Notes: generated from the letters alone by a model not told the origin. A stretch of DNA of 64,000 nt from Acidobacteriota bacterium (GCA_017307505.1 JAFKEE010000038.1:62001-126000), one strand, 5' to 3'; counted from the stretch's first letter, positions 29,216-38,165 are shown. Translations and numbers: made by a program.

Positions 29216-30691
29216 TTGTCTGGCAGTAATTCGATGCGCTCGGACCCCGACGGGACTCAGCCGATTGGCGGCGTGCCCGGAATTCCCGCCAAGGTGCTGG
29301 AACTCCGCCCCCTCACCGGCATCAGCCGCCGCTTCGGCGACCTCCGTGTCCGCCCGAAACTGATGGTGCTCCACAACAGTTTCTTCCTCATCCTGACCTG
29401 CGCCGTCTACTTCACCGTCATCCATTTCGTCGAAGTCCGCATGGAGCAGGCGAAGGCCCGCGAGCTCACCCTTATCTATAACTCTTTCTCGTATCTGTCT
29501 CCAGACAATGGAGAACAGGAGTTGCGCCCCTACGACCTCAAGACAGGCACGGCGGACGATTTCGGCCTCTCGGACGAGGCGCGCGCCTGGATGACCCGCT
29601 ACCCCGGCCGCCTCTGGCAGCACCAGCCCAGCAGTGAACATCTCTATAAGCTGACGCCCGGCACCAACCGCTATTACCGGCTCACCCTCCCCCTCAACTT
29701 CTACAGCGGGATGGTCGCCTCGGTCGCCGTCGGCGCCTTCGCCGTGCTCGGCATCATATATATCCTCGCGGTCCTTGTCCTCGAACTGGTGATCATGCCC
29801 CGCTACGTCTACCAGCCCCTTCGCCTTTTGCTCGAAGCCGACCGGGCCACACGCGAGGGCGATCGCGAGGCCGAGATCATCGACGAGAGCTTCATCCCCG
29901 GCGACGAGATCGGACAGATCCTGCAATCCCACAACGTGACCGTCCGTGAACTCCGCAAGCACGAGGACGACCTGGAACGCGCCAAGCGCACCCTGGAAGC
30001 CCAGGACCGCCTGGTCAGCCTGGGCATGCTCAGCGCCAGCGTCGCCCACGAAATGAACACCCCGCTCGCCGTCCTGCACGGCTCGGTCGAAAAACTGATC
30101 GAAACGGTGGACGACAGCGCGGCCCAGGCCCGTCTCGCCCGCATGATCCGTGTCACCCAGCGCCTGCGCCGCATCAGCGAAAGCCTGCTCGACTTCGCCC
30201 GCCAGCGCCGCCAGGAGATGGGGCCCGTCGAGCTCCGCCCGGCCATCGACGAAGCCTGGCACCTGGTCGCCATCGACGAAAAGGCCGGCGCCGTCCAGTT
30301 CATCAACGAGATCCAGCCGGCCCTCAGCGTCACCGGCAACGCCGACCGCCTGAATCAGGTCTTCGTCAACCTTCTCAGAAACGCCCTCAACGCCGTACCC
30401 GACTGCGGCGGTGTCGTCCGCGTCTCCAGCCGCCCTGGCCACATCGACGGCGGACCCGCCCATTCCATCACCGTCGACGACAACGGACCCGGCATCCCTG
30501 CCGAAGTCCTGCCGGAGATTTTCGAGGCCTTCGTTTCCACCCGGCTTGATTCCTGCGGCACCGGCCTCGGCCTGACCGTCGCCGAGGGCATCGTCCACCA
30601 GCATGGTGGCACCATCGCCGCCTCCAACTGCAAATCCGGTGGCGCTCGTCTCGAAGTCTGTTTACCCGCGGCCCCTGTCAGCGGAGAATAG
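29216..30691 (+). CDS. Membrane sensor histidine kinase divergent from the respiratory operon
   Basis: A 491-residue kinase with two membrane helices (about 49-69 and 165-192) bracketing a small periplasmic region of about 95 residues, a HAMP-like linker, a HisKA dimerisation domain with SVAHEMNTPLAVL (phosphoacceptor H278), and a HATPase domain with NLLRNALNAV, DNGPGIP and GTGLGL. The next gene, 17 nt downstream, is a response regulator, so they form a two-component system. Position back-to-back with actA suggests control of respiration, for example by quinone redox state or oxygen, but no redox Cys or PAS domain is evident. Confidence 0.9.
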   Translation: MSGSNSMRSDPDGTQPIGGVPGIPAKVLELRPLTGISRRFGDLRVRPKLMVLHNSFFLILTCAVYFTVIHFVEVRMEQAKARELTLIYNSFSYLSPDNGEQELRPYDLKTGTADDFGLSDEARAWMTRYPGRLWQHQPSSEHLYKLTPGTNRYYRLTLPLNFYSGMVASVAVGAFAVLGIIYILAVLVLELVIMPRYVYQPLRLLLEADRATREGDREAEIIDESFIPGDEIGQILQSHNVTVRELRKHEDDLERAKRTLEAQDRLVSLGMLSASVAHEMNTPLAVLHGSVEKLIETVDDSAAQARLARMIRVTQRLRRISESLLDFARQRRQEMGPVELRPAIDEAWHLVAIDEKAGAVQFINEIQPALSVTGNADRLNQVFVNLLRNALNAVPDCGGVVRVSSRPGHIDGGPAHSITVDDNGPGIPAEVLPEIFEAFVSTRLDSCGTGLGLTVAEGIVHQHGGTIAASNCKSGGARLEVCLPAAPVSGE

Positions 30692-30708
30692 GGGAGGCAT
30701 CCGAACCC

Positions 30709-31341
30709 ATGAGCGCGGAACAGATCATCACCAACCCTTCACTCATCGACATCGCCGTCCTCGACGACGACATCGACTTCCTCACCTATGTGGAGGACTT
30801 CCTGAAGGACGAGGGCCTCTACAGTGTCCGCACCTTCGACAAACCCGACACGCTCTTCGACTCCGCGGACGACCACCGCCCCGACATCGTCCTGCTCGAT
30901 ATGAAGATGGGCGAGGTTCGCGGCGATAAGGTCCTCGAGCAGCTGGTCACGCGCTACCCCGGCATCTGCGTCATCATCGTCACCGGCTACCCGTCGCTGG
31001 AAGACATGCGCGCGACATTCCGCATGAAGGTATTCGACTACCTGGCCAAACCGTTCTCCCTGGCCCAGCTTCGCCAATCTCTCTCGAACGCTGTCGAACA
31101 GTACGGGCTTGGCCGCACCCTGCCCGACCGCCTGCGGGAAAAGCTCGGCCATCGGATCCGCATCCTGCGTGCCGAACGGGACTGGTCGTTGAAGGACCTG
31201 GCTCAGTCCTCCAAGCTCAGTGTCAGCCAGATCAGCTCCATCGAGCGCGGCGCCAATCTGCCCTCCATCGAAAGTCTGCTTGCCATCTCGCGCGCCTTCG
31301 GACTGAAGCCCAGCGAGATCCTGACCTCCATCGACTTTTAG
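30709..31341 (+). CDS. Response regulator with receiver and XRE-type HTH output
   Basis: A 210-residue protein. Receiver domain (about 14-130) has the acidic pair in VLDDDID, phosphoacceptor D64 (IVLLDMKMG), Thr in IIVTGYP and Lys in LAKPF. After a short linker, residues 145-205 form a Cro/CI (XRE) helix-turn-helix: SLKDLAQSSKLSVSQISSIERGANLPSIESLL. Most response regulators use OmpR, NarL, Fis or AAA outputs; an XRE output is uncommon. It is coupled to the kinase gene and ends exactly where the convergent permease gene ends. Confidence 0.9.
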   Translation: MSAEQIITNPSLIDIAVLDDDIDFLTYVEDFLKDEGLYSVRTFDKPDTLFDSADDHRPDIVLLDMKMGEVRGDKVLEQLVTRYPGICVIIVTGYPSLEDMRATFRMKVFDYLAKPFSLAQLRQSLSNAVEQYGLGRTLPDRLREKLGHRIRILRAERDWSLKDLAQSSKLSVSQISSIERGANLPSIESLLAISRAFGLKPSEILTSIDF

Positions 31342-33990
31342 CTATTCGTACCGCAGGCACGACGCCGGATCCACCCGAGTCGCCCGCCAGGCCGGCAGCA
31401 GCGCCGCCCCCGTCGAGATCAACGTCAGGAACAGACCGGCGCCCACTGTCGTCGTCAGGTCTGCCGGCTTCAAGCCATACAGCTGCGACTGGATCAACCG
31501 CCCCGAGAACAGGGCCAGCGGCAACCCGGCCAGCAAACCCGCAATCACCATCCAGGCGCTTTCGCCCAGGATCATCCCAAGGATGGACCCGCGATCCGCC
31601 CCGATCGCCACCCGGATCCCGATCTCCCGAGTCCGCCGCGCGGTTGAATAGGACAACACCCCGTACAGGCCAATCGCGGCCAGGCCCACCGCCAGCAGGC
31701 CCAGCGCCGTCGAGAGGAGAGCCAGCAGCCGTTCGGCCGCCAATGCTTCGTCGATCTGCGCTTCCATGGTTGTCAGCTGTTCTACGGGCAGCCGCGCATC
31801 CGCCGACCGGATCAGGGCACGCAGTTGACTCTCCACCAGCTCAGGCTGCTCGGTGCTCCTCACCTGAATCCACGCGCTACCCAGCATGCTGTCGCCCGTG
31901 GCGGGCAAGTAGATGATGGGCTCGGGATCCTCCTTCATCGAGCGGTACTTCGTCGTCCCCACCACGCCGATCACCCGCACCTTGCGCCCGCCTCCGTAGG
32001 CGAGCGGCTTCCCTACCCCGTCCCCGCCCAGGAACCGCTTCGCGAACTGCTCGTTCACGATGGCCGGACTCTCGCCTGCCGTCCGGTCCTCCATGGTGAA
32101 ATCGCGCCCCTGCCGGAGCGGGATGCCCATCGTGCGGAAATACCCGGGACTCACCGACGCGTAGTAAGCCACCGGAGGCGTGCCCTTCGGTGGTACATAC
32201 CCTGGAATCCGCAGGACAAACGACGCCATGGAGCCGGTCAGGATATTGATACTCGCCGCACTCGCCGCCTGCGCCCCCGGCAGCGCCCGTGCCCTCGACA
32301 ACAGGCTCTGCATCGCCTGCGCCGCACCCGCCTCCACGTAGTTCAGCCGTTCGAAATCCACGTAAGCCAGCACTACGTGCTGCGGTTGAAAACCCAGATC
32401 GATCGCCCTCAGGTTGTGTAGCGTCTGCGCCAGCAATCCCGCTGTGAAGATCAACGCCACGGAGACTGCGATCTGTGCGGAGATCAGGTACCGGTAGCCC
32501 AACGCCCGTTGCCCGGCGGCAAACAGGGAACCGGACTGCACCAACGGCATCGGGTCCGTTCGCCAGGCGCGCAAGCCAGGCAGAAGTCCGAACAATAGTC
32601 CGGAGCCCAGAGTCACGATCGCAAAGAACCCCAGCACCACCGGATCCGGCTGCACATGCTGCGTCAGGCTTTCCTTTTGCGGTCCCATGAGGCCGAGCAG
32701 CGCAGCGATAAAGAACTGCGCCAGCCACCAGCCCACGGCTCCGCTCACCAGCGACAGCAGCAGGCTCTGCACCAGGAACTGCCGGATCACCGCCCAGCGC
32801 GTCGCCCCCAAGGCCACCCGGATCGCCGCTTCCCTGGCGCGCTCAATCGACCGCACCAGCCACAACGCCGCCAGATTCGCGCAGGCCATTACCAGCACCA
32901 GCCCCACAATCGACAACAGCAACAGGACGGGCTGGCCCAACTTCTCCTTCGTCGACCCCGTACCCTGGCTGCCATCCCGCAGCAGGAATACATCCTTGTC
33001 ATCGATCTTGTATCCGATCTCCCGCTGAAGGCGCATGCCCACCGGATTCAGCTGCAGTCCGGCCGCCTGCATCGATACCCCTGGTTTCAGCCGGCCAAGC
33101 AGTTGCAGCCACCCGAACTGATCACGCCGGCTGCCGTAGTACGATTCCGCCCACGCCGAGGGGATCTGCAGATCCACCCGCCCATGCAGGGTTGCACCTT
33201 GAAATCCTGGCGGCGTGACGCCCACGATCTGGAACGGTTCCTTGTCGAGCACCAGTTTCCGGCCCACCACATCCGTGGCGCCGTTGAAAAACGTGCGCCA
33301 CAGCCGGTCGCTGATCACGCACACCCGCGCCCCTTTCTCCACCTGGTCGTCCGGCTCGTCCAGCAGCCGCCCCATCGCAGGCCGCAGGCCCAGCATCGCG
33401 AAGTAATTCCCGCTGACCAGCTCGGCCGACACGGCGGTCCGCCGGTCGCCATCCACTACATCGCGCTCAATGTTGGCCACGCCCAGAAAGTCCTCAAACC
33501 CCGTATCCTGTTTCCGGATCCCCTGAAAGAAACGGTAGGAGAAACAGCAATTCTCCATGTGGAACATCTCGTTGTTCTGCCGCAGCAGCACCAGGCGCGA
33601 CGCGTCCCGTACCGGCAGCGTCTTCAGCACAATCGCATTCACGAACGAGAAAATTGCCGTATTCGCCGCCAGCCCCAACGAGAGTGAGCCCAGCGCTAGG
33701 AGAGTGAACGATGGGCTCTTGCGCGACGTCCGCACCGCCAGCCGGACGTCCGCCGCCAGTTGCTCCAGCCAGCGGAACGCCCACACATCATGGCTGTTTT
33801 CCCGGTAAGCGGCCGCGTTCCCAAACTGCCGCCGCGCGGCGTAGTCGGCCTCCTCCGCCTCCACCCCCTGCGCCCGCAGCTTGCGAGCCCGCAGCTCCAG
33901 GTGGAGCCGCATCTCCTCGTCCAGCTCCTCCTCCAGCCGGTCCCGCTGGAACAGATGGGTCAGTTGCCGCCAGACTTCCTGGATCTTCAT
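31342..33990 (-). CDS. Duplicated MacB/FtsX-type ABC permease (ADOP family)
   Basis: An 882-residue inner-membrane protein with a short N-terminal prefix domain (LEEELDEEMRLHLELRARKLRAQG...RRQFGN) and two tandem MacB_PCD/FtsX units (about 85-480 and 490-882), each with a large periplasmic loop. This is the acidobacterial duplicated orphan permease layout, which normally lacks its own ATPase gene, as here. ATG 33990 follows GGAGAC. It is 11 nt downstream of padR and certainly co-transcribed. Likely role: efflux or lipoprotein/peptide extrusion; substrate unknown. Confidence 0.9.
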   Translation of the reverse strand: MKIQEVWRQLTHLFQRDRLEEELDEEMRLHLELRARKLRAQGVEAEEADYAARRQFGNAAAYRENSHDVWAFRWLEQLAADVRLAVRTSRKSPSFTLLALGSLSLGLAANTAIFSFVNAIVLKTLPVRDASRLVLLRQNNEMFHMENCCFSYRFFQGIRKQDTGFEDFLGVANIERDVVDGDRRTAVSAELVSGNYFAMLGLRPAMGRLLDEPDDQVEKGARVCVISDRLWRTFFNGATDVVGRKLVLDKEPFQIVGVTPPGFQGATLHGRVDLQIPSAWAESYYGSRRDQFGWLQLLGRLKPGVSMQAAGLQLNPVGMRLQREIGYKIDDKDVFLLRDGSQGTGSTKEKLGQPVLLLLSIVGLVLVMACANLAALWLVRSIERAREAAIRVALGATRWAVIRQFLVQSLLLSLVSGAVGWWLAQFFIAALLGLMGPQKESLTQHVQPDPVVLGFFAIVTLGSGLLFGLLPGLRAWRTDPMPLVQSGSLFAAGQRALGYRYLISAQIAVSVALIFTAGLLAQTLHNLRAIDLGFQPQHVVLAYVDFERLNYVEAGAAQAMQSLLSRARALPGAQAASAASINILTGSMASFVLRIPGYVPPKGTPPVAYYASVSPGYFRTMGIPLRQGRDFTMEDRTAGESPAIVNEQFAKRFLGGDGVGKPLAYGGGRKVRVIGVVGTTKYRSMKEDPEPIIYLPATGDSMLGSAWIQVRSTEQPELVESQLRALIRSADARLPVEQLTTMEAQIDEALAAERLLALLSTALGLLAVGLAAIGLYGVLSYSTARRTREIGIRVAIGADRGSILGMILGESAWMVIAGLLAGLPLALFSGRLIQSQLYGLKPADLTTTVGAGLFLTLISTGAALLPAWRATRVDPASCLRYE

Positions 33991-34001
33991 GGATGTCTCC
34001 T

Positions 34002-34349
34002 CTACGCCGGCTGCAGGATGCGCGCGATGGCCGCAGACACCCGCTGATACTGCGTCAGCTCCTCTACCAGCCGCGCCCGGCCGGCGTCGCTCAGCGTGTA
34101 GTAGCGGGCTCTGCGGTTCTCCGTCGTCTTGCCCCACTCCGCCACAAGCCAGCCTTTCAGCAGCATCCGCTGCAGCGCTGGATACAGCGAGCCCTCCTCC
34201 ACCTGCAGCACATCGGCGGAGAGTTGCTGGATCGATTCCGCAATCTCAAACCCATGGAGTTTGCCGTTCCGGGCCAGCGTATTCAGAATCAGCATGTCGA
34301 GCGTTCCGGGTGGAATCGGGTCGCGTGTCGTTCGTTCCAGGAGTGACAT
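34002..34349 (-). CDS. PadR-family transcriptional regulator
   Basis: A 115-residue winged-helix repressor: PGTLDMLILNTLARNGKLHGFEIAESIQQLS, VEEGSLYPALQRMLLKGWL and ARYYTLSDAGRARL are the family blocks. It precedes the duplicated permease, the usual PadR-ADOP pair, and probably represses it. The start codon at 34349 lies inside one of two tandem palindromes, so binding would block both transcription and translation. No Shine-Dalgarno sequence is present because the operator occupies that position. Confidence 0.92.
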   Translation of the reverse strand: MSLLERTTRDPIPPGTLDMLILNTLARNGKLHGFEIAESIQQLSADVLQVEEGSLYPALQRMLLKGWLVAEWGKTTENRRARYYTLSDAGRARLVEELTQYQRVSAAIARILQPA

Positions 34350-34383
34350 AGAGAGTCTATGCAAATAACATAGACAGTCTATG
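34347..34383. promoter_or_regulatory. Tandem PadR operators
   Basis: Two 15-bp palindromes of identical design, CATAGA-nnn-TCTATG, at 34347-34361 (centre GAG) and 34369-34383 (centre CAG). Their centres are 22 bp apart, about two helical turns, placing them on the same DNA face. The first overlaps the padR start codon. Autoregulation by PadR is the natural reading. Confidence 0.75.
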
Positions 34384-34471
34384 TCGCCCACGCCCCAAAC
34401 GCAAGAGGAAACTCGGCGCACTTCCCCCCGCCCCAAACCGCCCTCCAGGATTGGCGATACCCTAAAAGCCA

Positions 34472-36586
34472 ATGAGAGTTCGAAGTCTCCTGCCGCTGCT
34501 GGCGGCCACTGCCACCTTCTGCCCCGTCCATGCCCAGGTAATCACCAAGCCCGCTCAGCCCAACAAGTTCATCGAAGCCGTGGGACGCCGCGCTGCGCTT
34601 CTCGGCCACGAGGACGGCACGTTCGAAGCGTGGGCCTACCCCATCAAGGTTCTCCGTGATTTCCAGCTCTCGGTCTACGTCGACAACGCCCTCGAACCCA
34701 CTCCTCTCAGCGGACTGGCCGAAAGCGTCGAGGTCCATCCCGGACACGTCACCATCACCCACATCGCCGCGGCCTTCACGATCCGCCAGACCTGGGTCGC
34801 CTCCACTGTCAAACCCGCCCTCGCCGTCCTGCTCGACGTCGACACCTCCAAACCTCTCAAACTTCGGGCCACCTTCATTCCCGAGATGAAGCCCATGTGG
34901 CCGGCCTCGTTTGGCGGCCAATCCACCGGCTGGAACCAGAAGGAGGGGGTCCTCACGTTTACCGAGGGCATGGGCCGCTTTCGCCCGGTCCTGGGCAGCC
35001 CCCGGTTCACGCGCATCAGCGAGCAGATCGGACACCAACTGCCCGACCGCACCGTCATGCTCGAGTTCGACATGGAAAAGAGCGGCCGCGTCCCCATCGT
35101 CATTGCCGGCTCACGGGCTGACTACGACATTGCCATCAAGGACCCCGGAGCCCTCGTCACCGCCGCCGACGCCCACTTCTCCGCCTTCCTGAAACGCACC
35201 ACCAGCATCCAGGCCGAAGGCTTTACCGCCGCCTACGATTGGGGCCGCGTCGCCATCGAGAAAGGCTGGGCCTGCAACGAGGGCGTCGGCTGCGGACTCG
35301 TCGCCGGTTGGGCGCCCTCCGGTCTCAGCGAGCGGCCCGGCTTCGGCTGGTACTTTGGCGGCGACACCATGATGAGCGCCTGGGCCATGCAGGACTATGG
35401 CGATTTCGAAGGCGCCCGCGCCGCGCTCGAGTTCCTCCTCGACCACCAGCGCGCCGACGGCAAGGTGATGCACGAGTGGACGCAGTCCTCGGCTCTGCTC
35501 GACTGGCCGAAGTACCCATACGGTTACTACCACGCCGACACCACGCCGCTCTTCCTCTTCAGCGCCGCCCGCTATGCCCGCCAGGCCGGCGACCTCGATT
35601 TCGTCCGCAAGCACTGGCCGAAGTTCGAACAGTCTTACCGCTTCTGCCTTACGATGCTCGACGATGACGGGCTCCTCTCCAATCTCAAAGGAGGAGCCGC
35701 CGCGGTCGAAACCGGAGCCCTCAGCGGCAAGGTGGCTCGCGACATCTATCTCCAGGGGGCCTGGCTGGCCGGCCTCTCCGGCTTCGCCGAGCTCGCCAGC
35801 TGGCAGGGGCAGAAGGCACTGGAGTCGGAAGCACGCGCCCGTCTCACCAAGGCGCGCGAGGCCATCAAGTCCTGGTTCGTTCCCGAAAAAGCCATCTTCG
35901 CTTTTGCGCAGTTGAAGGACGGGTCCCGCTACGAAGCCAACTCCGGCTGGCAGGGCCTGCTCCTCGCACGGGGCGGCATTGACCCCGCTCTCGCCGCCAA
36001 AGCGACAGCGTCTCTCGCGCGCCCCACGCTGGCCACCCCGTGGGGCACCCGCATGTTTGCCACCGACAGTCCCTTCTACAATCCGGTCGGCTATAACGAT
36101 GGCAGCGTCTGGCCGTTCGTCACCGCCCAAACCACCCTCGCCCTCTTCCGCCACGGCCAACCCGCCGCAGGCTACCGCTACCTGCACGGCATGGCTCAAG
36201 CCACCGGTCTCAGCGGAGCCGGCTTCATCAGCGAGTACTTCAGTGGAGACCGCTTCGCGGAGGGCCCTCGCGCCGTCCCTCACCAGCTCTTCAGCTCAGT
36301 GGCCCTGGTGAATCCTCTCATCACCGCCATGCTCGGACTCATGAGCGACGGCATCGCCGGAGAAGTCACCATCGCACCGCAGCTCCCGTGCGCTTTGGGG
36401 CCCGTGCGCTTCCAGCAGTACCGTGTCGGCCAGACGTACCTCTCCGGAGAAATCCGGCCCGGCAAGCCCACAACGGTCATCAACCTGAAGCAACAAGGCC
36501 CGCCTGTCAAGGTCCAGGTGGAAGACCGGCCCTGTCTGGACGTACCATCACTCCCATCCCTTACCCCTGGACAAAGGGCAGACTAA
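34472..36586 (+). CDS. Secreted six-hairpin glycosidase (debranching-enzyme/GH15-63-like)
   Basis: A 704-residue protein with a signal peptide (RSLLPLLAATATFCPVHAQ), an N-terminal beta-sandwich to about 210 and an (alpha/alpha)6-barrel with features of amylo-alpha-1,6-glucosidase-like enzymes: GFGWYFGGDTMMSAWAMQDYGDF, HEWTQSSALLDWPKYPYGYYHADTTPLFL and YNDGSVWPFVTAQTTLALF. It would hydrolyse an alpha-linked oligosaccharide outside the cytoplasm; specificity is unknown. It is divergent from padR, its ATG lying 88 bases from the nearer operator, so PadR might influence it. No Shine-Dalgarno sequence stands out. Confidence 0.8.
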   Translation: MRVRSLLPLLAATATFCPVHAQVITKPAQPNKFIEAVGRRAALLGHEDGTFEAWAYPIKVLRDFQLSVYVDNALEPTPLSGLAESVEVHPGHVTITHIAAAFTIRQTWVASTVKPALAVLLDVDTSKPLKLRATFIPEMKPMWPASFGGQSTGWNQKEGVLTFTEGMGRFRPVLGSPRFTRISEQIGHQLPDRTVMLEFDMEKSGRVPIVIAGSRADYDIAIKDPGALVTAADAHFSAFLKRTTSIQAEGFTAAYDWGRVAIEKGWACNEGVGCGLVAGWAPSGLSERPGFGWYFGGDTMMSAWAMQDYGDFEGARAALEFLLDHQRADGKVMHEWTQSSALLDWPKYPYGYYHADTTPLFLFSAARYARQAGDLDFVRKHWPKFEQSYRFCLTMLDDDGLLSNLKGGAAAVETGALSGKVARDIYLQGAWLAGLSGFAELASWQGQKALESEARARLTKAREAIKSWFVPEKAIFAFAQLKDGSRYEANSGWQGLLLARGGIDPALAAKATASLARPTLATPWGTRMFATDSPFYNPVGYNDGSVWPFVTAQTTLALFRHGQPAAGYRYLHGMAQATGLSGAGFISEYFSGDRFAEGPRAVPHQLFSSVALVNPLITAMLGLMSDGIAGEVTIAPQLPCALGPVRFQQYRVGQTYLSGEIRPGKPTTVINLKQQGPPVKVQVEDRPCLDVPSLPSLTPGQRAD

Positions 36587-36883
36587 GTATATTATTAAGG
36601 TTAGATGAACACCTCAGCCGGCCCGCCACGGGACGTTCACACCGCGCTGGGCGGATTGGGGCTAGAATGATGATACGGCGGTCTTTGTGGATCGGTGTGA
36701 ACGGTTCACGCGGCGGCCTGATGCTGGTTACGTTCCAACGATCGCGGGTTCGATGCGGGTATCTTAGTACGCCATACCTAAGAATTTATAAGGTTAACGG
36801 TCCCTGGTTCTAAGGCAGTACGTGCATTCTCAATGGTAATAGGCCGCCTTAGAATCAAGTACGTGGTTTGAAAGGGGACGATC
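36587..36883. other. Intergenic region with repeated AGTACG motifs and an inverted repeat
   Basis: No gene. AGTACG occurs at 36766-36771, 36817-36822 and 36858-36863; the last two extend to AGTACGTG. TTCTAAGGC (36808-36816) and GCCTTAGAA (36846-36854) form a perfect 9-bp inverted repeat across 29 bases. GGTAT (36758-36762) pairs with ATACC (36774-36778). The block ends 20 bases before the response regulator start and is probably its control region. Confidence 0.45.
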
Positions 36884-37648
36884 ATGAACGTTGAAGCGCC
36901 GCACCAGCACGACGAACTGGATGGAAGGGACGCAATGCCGGCCATGAGTGAACAACCCGAACCTGAAGCCCGGAAGATCAAAGTCATGATCGCCGATGAC
37001 CACCCGATTGTCCGGGAGGGTCTGCGGAAACTCCTCAACCTGGAAGATGACATTGATGTCGTCGGTGCAGTGGCCGATGGCCGCGAACTGATCGAACGCG
37101 TCGAGGAGCTTGTGCCCGACGTCATCCTGCTCGACCTGCGCATGCCGAACCTCGATGGCCTGGGCGCGCTCCAGACTCTGCAGCACACCAGCTCGAAAGC
37201 CCGCGTCATCATTCTCACCGCCTCCGAAGACAAGAACGAATTTGTCCAGGCCATGAAACTCGGCTGCTCCGGCATCGTCCTGAAGCAGACGTCGGCCGAC
37301 CTCATCGTCAAGTCCATCCGCAAGGTGTACGCAGGCGAGATCTGGCTCGACTCCCACACCACCGCGGCCGTCATGCGGCAATTCGCGGCGCCCGGCGAAA
37401 CGCCTCTGGGCCCCGCCTCCAGCAAGGCCCGCGAGCGGTCGCCGCTCAGCACCCGTGAACGCGAAATCGTCGCCCTGGTCGCCCAGGGTTACAAGAACAA
37501 GGAAATGGCCGAGAAGATGTTCATCAGCGAGCAGACGGTCAAGAACCACCTGCACAACATCTTTGACAAGCTCGGCGTCTCCGACCGGCTGGAACTAGCC
37601 CTCTACGCCATCCATAAGGGCCTCCACCTCCAGCAGAACGACCGCTAA
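36884..37648 (+). CDS. NarL/FixJ-family response regulator
   Basis: A 254-residue DNA-binding regulator. Receiver (about 28-145) with the DDHP acidic pocket, phosphoacceptor D84 in ILLDLRMP, Thr in ILTASED and Lys in VLKQT. A LuxR-type HTH follows (about 185-248: LSTREREIVALVAQGYKNKEMAEKMFISEQTVKNHLHNIFDKLGVSDRLELALYA). No kinase gene is adjacent, so it is an orphan here. ATG 36884 follows AGGGGAC. A 35-residue N-terminal extension precedes the receiver. A terminator hairpin follows. Confidence 0.93.
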   Translation: MNVEAPHQHDELDGRDAMPAMSEQPEPEARKIKVMIADDHPIVREGLRKLLNLEDDIDVVGAVADGRELIERVEELVPDVILLDLRMPNLDGLGALQTLQHTSSKARVIILTASEDKNEFVQAMKLGCSGIVLKQTSADLIVKSIRKVYAGEIWLDSHTTAAVMRQFAAPGETPLGPASSKARERSPLSTREREIVALVAQGYKNKEMAEKMFISEQTVKNHLHNIFDKLGVSDRLELALYAIHKGLHLQQNDR

Positions 37649-37678
37649 CTACTACTCCTCTCAGCAGTTGCAGTTCAC

Positions 37679-37703
37679 GGGCCGCCCCTCAACCGGGCGG
37701 CCC
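37679..37703 (+). terminator. Terminator after the NarL-type regulator
   Basis: Perfect 9-bp G+C stem, GGGCCGCCC (37679-37687) and GGGCGGCCC (37695-37703), loop 7, extended outward by CAGTT/AACTG. The tail is TAACTGTTTCTG, a weak T-run. Confidence 0.6.
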
Positions 37704-37759
37704 TAACTGTTTCTGAACGAAGATGTAGAATTTTTCCGCCAAATCAGGACCTTCCCCTC

Positions 37760-37788
37760 TTGCATTCTCTCCACCATAGGCCTACGAT
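37760..37788 (+). promoter_or_regulatory. Candidate promoter of the IPT-like gene
   Basis: TTGCAT (37760-37765) and TACGAT (37783-37788) with a 17-base spacer. Transcription would start next to the ribosome site, giving a very short leader of about 14 nt. Confidence 0.4.
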
Positions 37789-37808
37789 CAAACTTGGAGG
37801 ATAAAAAG

Positions 37809-38165
37809 ATGCGCTTCTCCCTTACATTCCTAACAACGATCCTACTGGTGGCGCTGGCTGCTCCTCCGCTCCTGATGGCTCAGGAATCCATTCCCCGTTG
37901 CACGACAGTTGAGCCCATGAGCGGCAAGGTCGGCACGGAGTTTGTCGTCACTGGCGAGAACCTCAGCAAAGACACGGTCGCAAAGCTGTACCTCACCGAT
38001 GGCACAACCGACATCGAAGTCCCCATGAGCGAGCAGACGGCCACCACGATCAAAGCAAAGATTCCGAACTCCGCGAAAGTGGGTGAGCGCTACAAGCTCA
38101 TGATCCTCACCAAGGGCAAGGAACCAAAGCTCATCGAGCAGCCCGTCCGTTTCGAGATCGAATAA
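37809..38165 (+). CDS. Small secreted IPT/TIG-fold protein
   Basis: A 118-residue protein with a clear signal peptide (TFLTTILLVALAAPPLLMAQ) and one immunoglobulin-like IPT/TIG domain: TVEPMSGKVGTEFVVTGENLSKDTVAKLYLTDG. A GGAGGAT ribosome site lies 6-12 bases before ATG 37809; the TTG at 37794 in the same frame is upstream of that site and rejected. Such domains mediate protein or sugar contacts; nothing more specific is visible. Confidence 0.75.
   Translation: MRFSLTFLTTILLVALAAPPLLMAQESIPRCTTVEPMSGKVGTEFVVTGENLSKDTVAKLYLTDGTTDIEVPMSEQTATTIKAKIPNSAKVGERYKLMILTKGKEPKLIEQPVRFEIE

Noticed and set aside
29189-30604. Minus-strand 471-codon ORF opposite the sensor kinase
   Set aside because: The kinase on the other strand has all expected boxes; the antisense product is low-complexity Asp/Glu/Gly/Val.
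36587-36883. Possible tRNA or small RNA gene in the gap before the NarL regulator
   Set aside because: No cloverleaf with acceptor, T-loop and anticodon stems can be drawn; only the inverted repeat and short direct repeats are supported.
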